Below, piece by piece: positions 9,475 to 17,723 of a stretch of DNA of 64,000 nt. The notes beneath the pieces were generated by a model that worked only from the letters and a program-made list of their open reading frames with translations, searched no databases and was not told the origin of the DNA. Every line of letters begins with the position of its first letter. Positions within the stretch are counted from its first letter, which is position 1. The stretch lies in NCBI RefSeq assembly GCF_029542785.1, contig NC_083374.1:124001-188000 (forward strand), given 5' to 3'. Made by a program: the position numbers and the translations under genes. This DNA is from Malassezia japonica. Lineage: Eukaryota > Basidiomycota > Malasseziomycetes > Malasseziales > Malasseziaceae.

Positions 9475-11757
9475 ATGCGCTGGCGCGGGGCGCTCTGTAT
9501 AGCGGGCCTGGCCCTGGCAAAGGAGACGGCCGCGGCCGTGCTAGATATCCGGCACGGCAGTCACGAACATGCCGAGCCCGAGACCCACGCACAGGCCCTG
9601 CCACACACGCACGATGCTTCGCGACCGATGCCGGACGTGCCCAAGTTTTGCACGGTGCCAAGCTACGTGAACACGTCCACGGATTGCATTGCCATGGACA
9701 CGGTCGACTGGCTCATTCCTGTACACGACGCGGGCGCCACGCTGCGCCCGGCGCCGCGGCGCAATGCGTCTCACGGCCACGCACACGGCGGCGGCGCGCC
9801 ACCGATGCTCGCGCTGAACGAGACGCTGCTTTTCTCCAAAAAGGGGCCGGTTCCGCTCAGCTACATCGAGTGGGACTATGGCCTGGGCGCCGGCGAGCTC
9901 AAGGAGCTGCGCCGCTTTGCAAGCCTCCAAGCCGACCAGATCGCCGCGACGTGGCCCGACCGAGTCGTGATCGGCGCGGCTCATGGATACTGGCGCTCGC
10001 TCGCGGATCAGGACGATCCAAGGAGCTGGACGGCGCTCCGCGAGGATGTCCGCTCGCGCATCGGCGGGGACATGGGCGACACGGAGCCGGTGCGTCACCG
10101 TGCTCTGTGGGCTATGGCGGCGTTTGAGTACATTTTCGCGTGCTTTGTTCTGCTCCCGGTCCTGCTGTGCGTCCAGGCGGTCAAGTCGTCGCTGTCGCCG
10201 CTGCTTGCCGCGGCGTACCTCGCGACGCTCACGCTGGCGCTCATCACGGGGCGGCTGTACTTTGCGCTCTCGCCGTCGCTCTATCCTCCCAATGCTTTCG
10301 GGGGCATGGTGCGCGCCGTGTACGTCCTGTCGGTCGGCTGCTTTGCCTCGGAAGTCGTCCTGCTGGTGGGCCGCGTCGCGCGGATCGTGCGCGGCGTGCC
10401 CAAGTACGCGGGCAGCATGCACGGCATGCACGCTGCGCTGCGCCTCCTCCTGAACGGCAGCGAAGACGTGGCGAGCGCCCCTCTTTCCTCTGCTCCGATG
10501 CACTCGCGCCCGGTGCCCCAGTCGCGGGGCACCTCAAGCACCGATCAGACGCTCGGCGACTCGGTGTCGGGCGACGCGACACCCGGCGAGCACAAGCCCT
10601 ATACTGTGTTTGACTCGGACGACGCCGAGGCGCAGCTGCTCTCGTCGCCGGTCGCGAGCGACTTTCCGCCGCTGGACGAGGCGCCGCCCGTATCGTACTG
10701 GGACCGCCTGCACACGCGGCACCCCCGCGTGCTCGGCGCCGGGTCGCTGCTCTATACGGTCGTCTCGCGCGGCCTCGTCCCTCTTGCGTTTGCCACGCTG
10801 TACGTCGGCGTCGCGATCTACACCGGCTCGTGCCGCAAAAACTACAAGAACCCCTGCCTGGCCCACGGCATCAAAGGCGGTATCTTTTTCTGGTACGGCA
10901 TCTTGTCCTTTGCGCGGTACCTCGGCGCCTTTGGCGAGTACGGCTGGGCGTGGAACAAGCGCCCGACGCTCGGCAACTCGCAGCACAGCAGCGCCGCGCG
11001 CTGGCGCCGGACGATGCCCACGGCCGAGTTTGTCGAGTGCTTTGTCGTGTTCCTGTACGGCGCGTCGAACACATGGCTCGAGCGCCTGAGCTCCAAATCC
11101 ACCGATCCCTACACGGTGAAGCAAGTGCAGCACATTTCGATCGCCGTCATGTTCTGGTTCGTGGGCCTGGTCGGCATGGGCATCGAATCGAAAGCGCTGC
11201 GCTCGCTCATCGGCAGTGCCGTGGTGCACTCTCACCCCTCGTCGATGCCGGCTGCCGGCCAAAGTGCGGTCGAGGCGCAGACGCCCCCGCCCTCGTACGC
11301 GAGCTACTTTAATCCCTTCCCCGCGCTGGTGATTGGCGTGACGGGCGTCGCGATGGCCGCGCACCACCAGGACTATGTGTACGAGGTGCAGGTGCATATG
11401 CTGTGGGGCGTGATGCTCGCTGCGTTTGCCCTCTTTCGTATGCTGACCTACTTTTTGCTATGGCTGCGTCCCCCGTCGAGTATTTTGCCCGGAAGGCCCC
11501 CTACCGAGATCATCGCGAGCTTTGCGCTGACGTGCGGCGGCCTGCTCTTTATTCTGTCGAACGAGGAGGTATCGTTTGCTGCGATGCGCGCCAACTTTGG
11601 CGACTTTATGGCTATGCTCAATGTGGCGATTGCTGTCGTCGCCCTCGTCTTTTCGTGGTCCTTTGCGATCATGGTCGTCAAGGCGTGGGCACTGCGGCGC
11701 GAGCACCGGCTCCGCCCGTGGCTCCGCGCGGGCCTCCACGCGGGCCTCGCTGTATAA
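9475..11757 (+). CDS. YTP1-like multipass membrane protein
   Basis: A 760-residue integral membrane protein of the fungal Ytp1/DUF2427 type, whose biochemical role is unknown. The first ~20 residues form a probable signal peptide, followed by a His-rich luminal or extracellular stretch (HGSHEHAEPETHAQ, HGHAHGGG). About seven or more hydrophobic segments follow, from residue 215 to the C-terminus. The Ytp1-like half starts near SYWDRLHTRHPRVLGAGSLL and includes GIKGGIFFWYGILSFARYLG and ASNTWLERL. His-rich loops could bind metal, but this is inference. No intron is required. It lies 183 bp after HEM1 and 68 bp before the next gene, all on one strand. Confidence 0.8.
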   Translation: MRWRGALCIAGLALAKETAAAVLDIRHGSHEHAEPETHAQALPHTHDASRPMPDVPKFCTVPSYVNTSTDCIAMDTVDWLIPVHDAGATLRPAPRRNASHGHAHGGGAPPMLALNETLLFSKKGPVPLSYIEWDYGLGAGELKELRRFASLQADQIAATWPDRVVIGAAHGYWRSLADQDDPRSWTALREDVRSRIGGDMGDTEPVRHRALWAMAAFEYIFACFVLLPVLLCVQAVKSSLSPLLAAAYLATLTLALITGRLYFALSPSLYPPNAFGGMVRAVYVLSVGCFASEVVLLVGRVARIVRGVPKYAGSMHGMHAALRLLLNGSEDVASAPLSSAPMHSRPVPQSRGTSSTDQTLGDSVSGDATPGEHKPYTVFDSDDAEAQLLSSPVASDFPPLDEAPPVSYWDRLHTRHPRVLGAGSLLYTVVSRGLVPLAFATLYVGVAIYTGSCRKNYKNPCLAHGIKGGIFFWYGILSFARYLGAFGEYGWAWNKRPTLGNSQHSSAARWRRTMPTAEFVECFVVFLYGASNTWLERLSSKSTDPYTVKQVQHISIAVMFWFVGLVGMGIESKALRSLIGSAVVHSHPSSMPAAGQSAVEAQTPPPSYASYFNPFPALVIGVTGVAMAAHHQDYVYEVQVHMLWGVMLAAFALFRMLTYFLLWLRPPSSILPGRPPTEIIASFALTCGGLLFILSNEEVSFAAMRANFGDFMAMLNVAIAVVALVFSWSFAIMVVKAWALRREHRLRPWLRAGLHAGLAV

Positions 11758-11825
11758 CGATACCCATAGTGACTAATGCTGACACACCACAAAAAAGCTC
11801 TGGCCACACCTCGGTGCGAGCCAGG

Positions 11826-13853
11826 ATGGGGCAGGGCGCGGACCAGGGCGAGGTGCCCTCACCGCCGCCCGGCGTCAGAGCTGCATTACGGTCGCGCGGA
11901 CAGCAAGTACGGCACATGCGCACAATGAGCGGGCTGAGCATCGAGACCAAGAATGCACAGCCCGCAAGCGAGGTACGCACACTGCCCGCCAAACCGCCCA
12001 AGCGCCCGCTGCTGGGCGGCCTGTACTTTACCGATCTGCTCGTGTTCCTCATATCGCTCGCTGCGAATATCCTGCGTACGTGCGCCGTGGCAGAGATTTT
12101 GGACATGGTATGGTTCGGAATTGTGTACATCGGTACGTCGCGAAGCTCACCATCAGTCTTTCGTTTTCGGCATCAGCTGCAGGCACGCTGGAAGCTGAGC
12201 AAGCGCCAGATGCGCGCGGGGGGGAGCGCGCCGTGCTTCTTCTCGGTGTTTGTGCTGTGCGGCACACGCTTCGTCTTGTCACGATTTCCGTACATGCTGC
12301 CGCGCATCGCGCTATCGCAAGAGACCGCCGGGCCGCTCGTCCAGTGGCGCACCGGCGGGGGGGTCGCACACCTCGTGCGCCCGTACGACTGGGCGGACCA
12401 CGAGCCTTCGAGCCAGGCGCCCCTCCCTTCGCCAAGCATCCAGCGCGGATTCCGGGCGTATTGGATCCGCGGCGAGCGCTGGTCGACGCCCCCGACGCAT
12501 CCCCCCAAGGAGGGCCAGCGTCGCGCCGTGCTGCTCTTTGTGCACGGCGGCGGCTTTGCCCTCGGCTCTGTCGCGCTTTACACCGAGCCGATCCTGCGTG
12601 TCCTGGGCCATGTACAGAAGGCGAGCAGCGGCCGCGTGCACGCGGACTGCGTCGCGGTCGAGTACGACCTGGCGCCCGGCGTGCGCTTCCCGACGCCGCT
12701 ACTGCAGTGCCTGCGCTGCTACGCGCACCTCGTCGAGGTCGAGCACATCCCGCCCGAGCAGATTATTCTGTGTGGCGACAGCGCCGGGGGCGGGCTTGTG
12801 ATGTCGATGCTGCTCTGCCTTGCGAAACAGGCGCAGGATCCCCTGCTCGGCGAGCGCGACTGGAGTCGGCTGCCGGTGCCTGCGCGGGCGATGCTCATTA
12901 GCCCAGTGGTGGATATACGGCCGCAGCAGGCGTTTGCCTTTACGTCGCTCCGGCAGCAGGCCGCGGCGCCGGACCCTGCGGTGCGCCGCGCACTCGAGCG
13001 CCGTGCCACGTCGGACGCGGCGCCTGGCGCGCTCGATTTTCTCGCACCCGAGGCGCTGATGCACTACGCGCAGCTCTATGCCGGCGTCCTGCGCCGCCCG
13101 CGGCGTGCGCGCGGCCCCGCGAGCTGGCTGTGTGCCTACCTCGAGGAGCAGCAAATCACGCCCGGGATGATGAAGCCTGTGTCGACTGCCGCACACTATC
13201 TACACCACTTTCTCACGCATCCCCTCCTGCACAGTGCGCCACGGCCGGCGCGGTCCGACGCCGTGCCAAAGTATACGAGCACGCGCTCGGCGGTCGTGCC
13301 GCCCGACGAGTCGTGCAGCGACGCGATCGCCCGGCCGCATGCGCTGTACCGGACGTCGGCGCTGCTCGGCGTGCACACATCGCCGCAGGCGGTGCTTGCA
13401 ACACACACCCTTCTGAACCCTGGGCTTGGGGACTGGAGTGCGATCCACCTGCCCCGCGGCATCTTTGTGACATGGGGCCGCAACGAGGTGCTCGCCCACG
13501 ACATTGAGGCGTGGGTAGCACGCGTCCGTCTTGTGTGGGCGTCGCAGGAACGCGACACGGCGCTCCTCGAGACGGTTCCTGAAGTGGGTCATGGTGGCGT
13601 GCACATCTGGCCGTTTGTGTGGATGTACCTTGCTGCGCGGCAGAGCGAGCGGGAGCGTGGCCTGCGCACGCTCGCGCATGCGGTGCTCGGTCTGTACCCC
13701 GACGAGCTGTGTATGTCGCCGTCGGAGAGCGAGTACGACTTCTCGTCGCCCGCGTCGATGCCGAGCGACTACGAGGAGGAGCACAGTGCCGACTTTGCCG
13801 CGCAGGTAGCCTGGGAGCAAGAGCTGATGCGCATGGGCCTGCGCCCGCCATAA
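11826..13853 (+). CDS. Membrane-anchored alpha/beta hydrolase (HSL / steroid-deacetylase type)
   Basis: Probable lipid or sterol ester hydrolase. The N-terminal region carries hydrophobic segments (LLVFLISLAANIL and following). The catalytic domain contains the oxyanion motif VHGGGFALG, the nucleophile motif GDSAGGG (Ser about 311 in the spliced protein) and a likely acid and histidine near RNEVLAHD and GHGGVH. The order fits the hormone-sensitive lipase family and resembles membrane-bound Say1-type deacetylases. A 24-nt GTACGT...CTCAC...AG intron (12133-12156) is predicted. Being a multiple of three, it leaves the frame open either way, so the protein is 667 residues spliced or 675 unspliced. 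The start at 11826 is the first ATG after the upstream stop; 11926 is an alternative. Confidence 0.8.
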   Translation: MGQGADQGEVPSPPPGVRAALRSRGQQVRHMRTMSGLSIETKNAQPASEVRTLPAKPPKRPLLGGLYFTDLLVFLISLAANILRTCAVAEILDMVWFGIVYIGTSRSSPSVFRFRHQLQARWKLSKRQMRAGGSAPCFFSVFVLCGTRFVLSRFPYMLPRIALSQETAGPLVQWRTGGGVAHLVRPYDWADHEPSSQAPLPSPSIQRGFRAYWIRGERWSTPPTHPPKEGQRRAVLLFVHGGGFALGSVALYTEPILRVLGHVQKASSGRVHADCVAVEYDLAPGVRFPTPLLQCLRCYAHLVEVEHIPPEQIILCGDSAGGGLVMSMLLCLAKQAQDPLLGERDWSRLPVPARAMLISPVVDIRPQQAFAFTSLRQQAAAPDPAVRRALERRATSDAAPGALDFLAPEALMHYAQLYAGVLRRPRRARGPASWLCAYLEEQQITPGMMKPVSTAAHYLHHFLTHPLLHSAPRPARSDAVPKYTSTRSAVVPPDESCSDAIARPHALYRTSALLGVHTSPQAVLATHTLLNPGLGDWSAIHLPRGIFVTWGRNEVLAHDIEAWVARVRLVWASQERDTALLETVPEVGHGGVHIWPFVWMYLAARQSERERGLRTLAHAVLGLYPDELCMSPSESEYDFSSPASMPSDYEEEHSADFAAQVAWEQELMRMGLRPP

Positions 13854-13911
13854 ATGTAAAACAGACAATGCAATGAAGCCGGCTTGGCGCTACTCTACAG
13901 AAATTAATGAA

Positions 13912-15132
13912 TCACTCCATGGGATTGGTACGGCCGGCCTGCTCTTCGTCGTCGTCGTCGGTCGAGCACAGTCCACAGCCGAGGAGCAAGTCCGACCAGT
14001 ACCAGCGGCGGGACGGCGCCACGTCGTTTTCGCGCTGGTCCTCGCCAAAGTGCATCGAGGCGGCGGGCCCCTGGTAGTCGTTCTGGTCGGCAGCCAGCGG
14101 CATGTCGATGACGGCCGGGTGCATATCCGAAATAGCCCCTGCACTCATCGGCTCGCTGGCATTGTGCCGGGGCGAGGAAAAAGGGTCGCTCGGCGCTTTA
14201 CTGCTCACGACGTCTGCCTCGACCTCGTCCTGGTGTGCAGCCTCGGGAATCGCACTAATGACGCCCCGCCGTGTATGCGGCACGTAGGGTGCCGAGGTGT
14301 CGACAGTCAGCGCTTCTTCTGGGCGTTCTCCCCGCTTACGGTGCTGCACACTCGAAGCGCGCCCCACGGTGACGGTCGGGAAGTTGTGCGAGCGGATTTT
14401 TGCCATGGCAGAGGCCATGTTGGAGTCCAGTGCCTCGGGCGGGTAGGGCGCGTCCGCGGCAGGCACCGCGGCGTCGTATGCGGCCGCGGTTGTCGGGGGC
14501 TGTGCTCCTTCCGGCCGCACCGAGCCTGGATCTTTGTTTTCGTCAAAATCGTCAAACGAAACGGAGCCTAGGTCGCCAGTGCCTGGTTCCTGCTCGTAGA
14601 AGCTGTGCGACTGGTCCGCGCGGAGGGCCTGCTGTTCGCTGCTCTCGCCGACGCTGACAAACTGCCCCTCATCGCTGTCGACCGAGTCGTAGCGGTGCGG
14701 GCGTGGCGCGTCGGCGGTGTGGCCGTAGCTGCCCTGCATCTCAAACGTATTGTCCAAAGGAGCATGGGTATTCCGCGAGCGAAGGTGCGACGGCACACGC
14801 GACAATGAGCTGCTAAACTTGCGGACGAGCCCGCTCGAGCTGTTCGTCGGTACGGGGTTCCGCATAGTTGCGTGGCGTGAGTTTTTTCTGTGCAGCTTTT
14901 CTTGCTCGGCCCAGCGCCGGAGATTCATCTCTACATTGCGTGTCTCCTCCTCCTCCTCGTCCGTCTGGGCATAGGCAGGCTTTGGGTCAAACGTGCCTTC
15001 GGTGGCCACCTGCGCTACCGGCGAGCCGGTGCGCGGCGATATCGCATCCTCGGGATGAAGGAACCGCGCATTTTTGTGTGCAGGATCAGCCCCAGCGATT
15101 GCAGCAGCTGGCTCCTCAACCGCTACGTCCAT
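13912..15132 (-). CDS. Conserved fungal acidic protein of unknown function
   Basis: A 406-residue, largely disordered protein rich in Asp, Glu, Ser and Pro. The middle contains a basic segment (EMNLRRWAEQEKLHRKNSRH). The C-terminus is distinctive: a Trp/Cys patch (RRWYWSDLLLGCGLCS), an acidic run DDDDEEQ and the end AGRTNPME. That tail looks like a conserved short module seen at the end of uncharacterised fungal proteins, but I cannot name it. The Cys pair next to the hydrophobic patch might be acylated (inference). The ATG at 15132 is used because the frame upstream has only GTG. It converges on the hydrolase with 58 bp between stops. Confidence 0.7.
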   Translation of the reverse strand: MDVAVEEPAAAIAGADPAHKNARFLHPEDAISPRTGSPVAQVATEGTFDPKPAYAQTDEEEEETRNVEMNLRRWAEQEKLHRKNSRHATMRNPVPTNSSSGLVRKFSSSLSRVPSHLRSRNTHAPLDNTFEMQGSYGHTADAPRPHRYDSVDSDEGQFVSVGESSEQQALRADQSHSFYEQEPGTGDLGSVSFDDFDENKDPGSVRPEGAQPPTTAAAYDAAVPAADAPYPPEALDSNMASAMAKIRSHNFPTVTVGRASSVQHRKRGERPEEALTVDTSAPYVPHTRRGVISAIPEAAHQDEVEADVVSSKAPSDPFSSPRHNASEPMSAGAISDMHPAVIDMPLAADQNDYQGPAASMHFGEDQRENDVAPSRRWYWSDLLLGCGLCSTDDDDEEQAGRTNPME

Positions 15133-15188
15133 GTCCACTCCCGCCGCAGGTTAAGGCTCAAAAAACCGCGCCGCCGGTCTCCGACAGC

Positions 15189-15221
15189 CACGTGATCGGG
15201 AGGCGGCGATACATCCACGTG
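15189..15221. promoter_or_regulatory. Two CACGTG boxes in the COA5 divergent promoter
   Basis: CACGTG occurs at 15189-15194 and 15216-15221 in the ~110-bp space between the divergent acidic-protein gene and COA5. A Cbf1-type factor is the natural candidate binder. Function is inferred from motif and position only. Confidence 0.4.
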
Positions 15222-15244
15222 GGTTTTTCGCTCTGGCCTGCACG

Positions 15245-15533
15245 ATGCGGGGGGTGGTACGTGCTCTGGCTGACACAGTGTGACCATCTGCGTGCGGAAC
15301 TGGCCGAGTGCCTGATGCAGTCGGACTGCGTCCAGGTACAGGGACACACAGGAAAGGAGTGCCTTACCAACCACCTCAAGGAGCTCTCGCCAGAGTGCCA
15401 GCAGGCCTACCACGGCTTTGTCGACTGCAAGCGCTCCTTGCTCGACATGCGAAAACGATTCCGCGGCATCCCGGGAGCCGAATATAGCACGTCGTCTACG
15501 ACGTTCGCCGCACTGGACAAGCGGGGGACATAG
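15245..15533 (+). CDS. PET191: Cytochrome c oxidase assembly factor COA5/PET191
   Basis: Small intermembrane-space twin-CX9C protein needed for cytochrome c oxidase assembly. Exons are 15245..15256 (only 12 nt, MRGV) and 15279..15533, with a 22-nt intron between, giving 88 residues. After splicing, cysteines fall at 5, 15, 21, 32, 44 and 54. C5-x9-C15 and C44-x9-C54 form the two CX9C pairs. CDHLRAELAECLMQSDCVQV and FVDCKRSLLDMRKRFRG match PET191 closely. Without splicing C5 would be lost, which supports the junction. The TAG stop is immediately followed by the stop of the gene on the other strand. Confidence 0.95.
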
Positions 15534-17283
15534 CTACGAAGGAGGTAACGGCGGCAAGGGCGGCGAACTCCGGGGGGGAAGCATCGGCGCGTACGCAGGC
15601 GGCGGCGTCGACGCCCGGGGGGGTGCAGCCAGGGGGGAGGCATAGACAGGGGTGTGGGGCGACGGGACACGCACCGTGGACCGCGGCGACGGGACACGCG
15701 CAGGCACGCCGCCGGGCGACGTAGGGATCGTCAACGGCGAGAGCCTCATGGGCGACGACGCGCGGGGGGGCGTCGGCAGTGGCGACGATGCGCGAGGCAC
15801 GGCGTGGGGCGAGGCCAGGGGCGAGGCCAGGGGCGACGACGCGCGCGCGGGCGTCGCGGTGCGCGGCATGTCGAGCGATACGCTCGCCAAGCGGTTCGTG
15901 CCTTTTTGGGGAGTCGGAAGCGGGCGCCGCGTCGTCGGCGACGGCAGGGGGCGCGACGTGTCGATCGACGTGTTCCGGCCGTAGATCGCCTCGTGCGCAG
16001 ACAGCTCGGCGGCGTGGGGCGACATGAGCGCGGCCGCCGCCGCCTCGATCGCCTCGGCGTCCGTCGTGACGGCGCGCGTAGGCCGCTGCAGCATGTGCCG
16101 CGAGTGCCGCGACGCGTCCTCGTACGACGTGTCGTACGACGTGTCGTCCGGCGCGCGCCACGGCGAGAGCATGTCGGGCAGCGACGCAGCAGAGTCGTCG
16201 GCTGTGAGTGGCGGGAGCCACTGGCCGCTCGCCGAGTACGCGAAGCTCGAGCCGGGCAGCGTGCTCGGCGCGCTGGGCGAGCGGATCGGCGAGAGGCCGT
16301 ACGCGCCTGGCGACGGCGGCGCCGTGTCTGTGCTTGGCGCGCCTGGCGCAAGGAGCGGCAGACTATCGGAGCGCGGCACCGCGGCGCCGGGTGCAGGTGC
16401 GTGGGGCGAGCGGAGCGGCGGCGTGCGGACGCGCGGGGGGCTGTGCACGCCCCGCTGGTCGTACCTGCGCGGCGGCGGCAGGATCGTCGCCGGAGCGGGC
16501 GCAGCGCACGGCACCGAGTGGTGGCGTGCGGTGCTCGACGGGGACGTCGGCGCTACATTCTCCGTGGTCCAGGCGCGCGTCGGCACCGGGGGAACGCGGC
16601 GGTCCTGTCTGGCGTGCTCCGCGTGGGAATACGGGGGGGTATACGTGCCCGGCGGCGCGGTGAGGTGCCCTGGCTGGAGAAGCGGCGGCACGGTGCCTGA
16701 TGCGGAGCGTGGCGCGAGCACCTGTGAGGTAGACGTGGTGCGCACCGGCGTCGCGACGCGCACCGGACTGGCGGTGCGGATCGAGGAGCCCGGCGTGCCC
16801 GGCGTGGTCGGCGGCGGCCCCTGTCCCACGCTGCCGTACTTGGGTATGTCGAGCGAGTAAAATGTGAGCTCGACGTATACCTCGCCCGCGTACCGCTCGT
16901 TCTTGGTGAGTGGAATCCACTGGTCGTGCTCGCCGTGCTGCAGGACGTGGTCGAGGGCGAGCGTGCCCTCGCCGATCATGTCCGACTCCTTGTCGAGCGC
17001 AAAGCAGGCGATGCCGAGCGCGTGGCCGCTTGCGCCGTCCGGCGCAAGGGCGTTTTGCATGCCATCGTAGATCTCAAAGTGCAGCTGCTCGTCCCAGAGC
17101 GGGTGCTGCCCACCCCTTTTGTCCGGGCGCGTGCGCTGCGTGTCGTCGCCGACGGACAGCTCCGCATAGGGATCCTGCTTGCCTATCGAGCGCTTATTAG
17201 GCAAGTTTTTCTACATCAGACGCGCGACGTACCGCCTTCAGCACGACGCACACGAGCGTGCCACGATGGCGCCCTGGCGGCAT
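15534..17283 (-). CDS. C2-domain protein, Inn1/Fic1-like
   Basis: Predicted cytokinesis or polarity adaptor. Exons are complement(15534..17210, 17233..17283), giving 575 residues. The 22-nt intron (17211-17232) joins GTLVCVVLKA to KNLPNKRSIGKQDPY, which restores the first strands of a canonical C2 domain (about residues 7-125). The remaining ~440 residues are Pro/Ser/Thr/Arg-rich with many PPxxP-type stretches, as in fungal Inn1/Fic1 proteins that bind SH3 partners. That orthology is inferred. Its TAG stop abuts the COA5 stop. Its start lies 33 bp from the start of the divergent small mitochondrial gene. Confidence 0.85.
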
Positions 17284-17316
17284 GCGGAGAACGCTGACTA
17301 ATCACCTCCCGCCATC

Positions 17317-17673
17317 ATGATGGGAACGACGCTCTCCCTGCGTGTGGCCCCCCGCGCGGCGCGGGCGGTGCGTGTGCAGCGGTACTCGACCGAGCGCCCT
17401 ACCGGCTCGCCGATGCCTCCTCAAGCCGGCACGCCGGTCACGCCGCAGGCGGTGCCCCACCGCACGGCGGCGCAGCCAAGCAAGCACCGCCTGCTCTACT
17501 CTGAGATCTTCCCCCCCCTGCTGCGCGTGCTGGCGTACAGCACCGCGGCGTACTTTGCGCTGCACCTCACCTGGGGCCTGCTGCACCGCTCCGAGGAGGG
17601 CGCGTCGCAGGACGCGGAGCTCACGCACCTCCAGCGCGACATTCGCGCTGCGGCGGGTACCAAGGAAATCTAA
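17317..17673 (+). CDS. Small mitochondrial membrane protein, unknown function
   Basis: A 118-residue protein. The N-terminus (MMGTTLSLRVAPRAARAVRV) is Arg-rich with no acidic residues, like a mitochondrial presequence. A single hydrophobic helix follows around residues 66-86 (LLRVLAYSTAAYFALHL). A short charged tail, SEEGASQDAELTHLQRDIR, may form a helix. The topology suggests a single-pass inner-membrane protein, but I do not recognise the family. A real gene is supported by the clean ATG, the presequence-like start and the tight fit between the divergent C2 gene (33 bp) and the convergent IQGAP gene (50 bp). Confidence 0.7.
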   Translation: MMGTTLSLRVAPRAARAVRVQRYSTERPTGSPMPPQAGTPVTPQAVPHRTAAQPSKHRLLYSEIFPPLLRVLAYSTAAYFALHLTWGLLHRSEEGASQDAELTHLQRDIRAAAGTKEI

Positions 17674-17723
17674 TAACTCGCACAGTGCGCTACAGGGTAT
17701 CTCTTACGCATAGAACTCTGATG

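Noticed and set aside
11403..11825. Extension of the alpha/beta hydrolase upstream to overlap the YTP1-like gene.
   Set aside because: The extra residues come from the other frame of YTP1 coding sequence. The ATG at 11826 lies just after the YTP1 stop.
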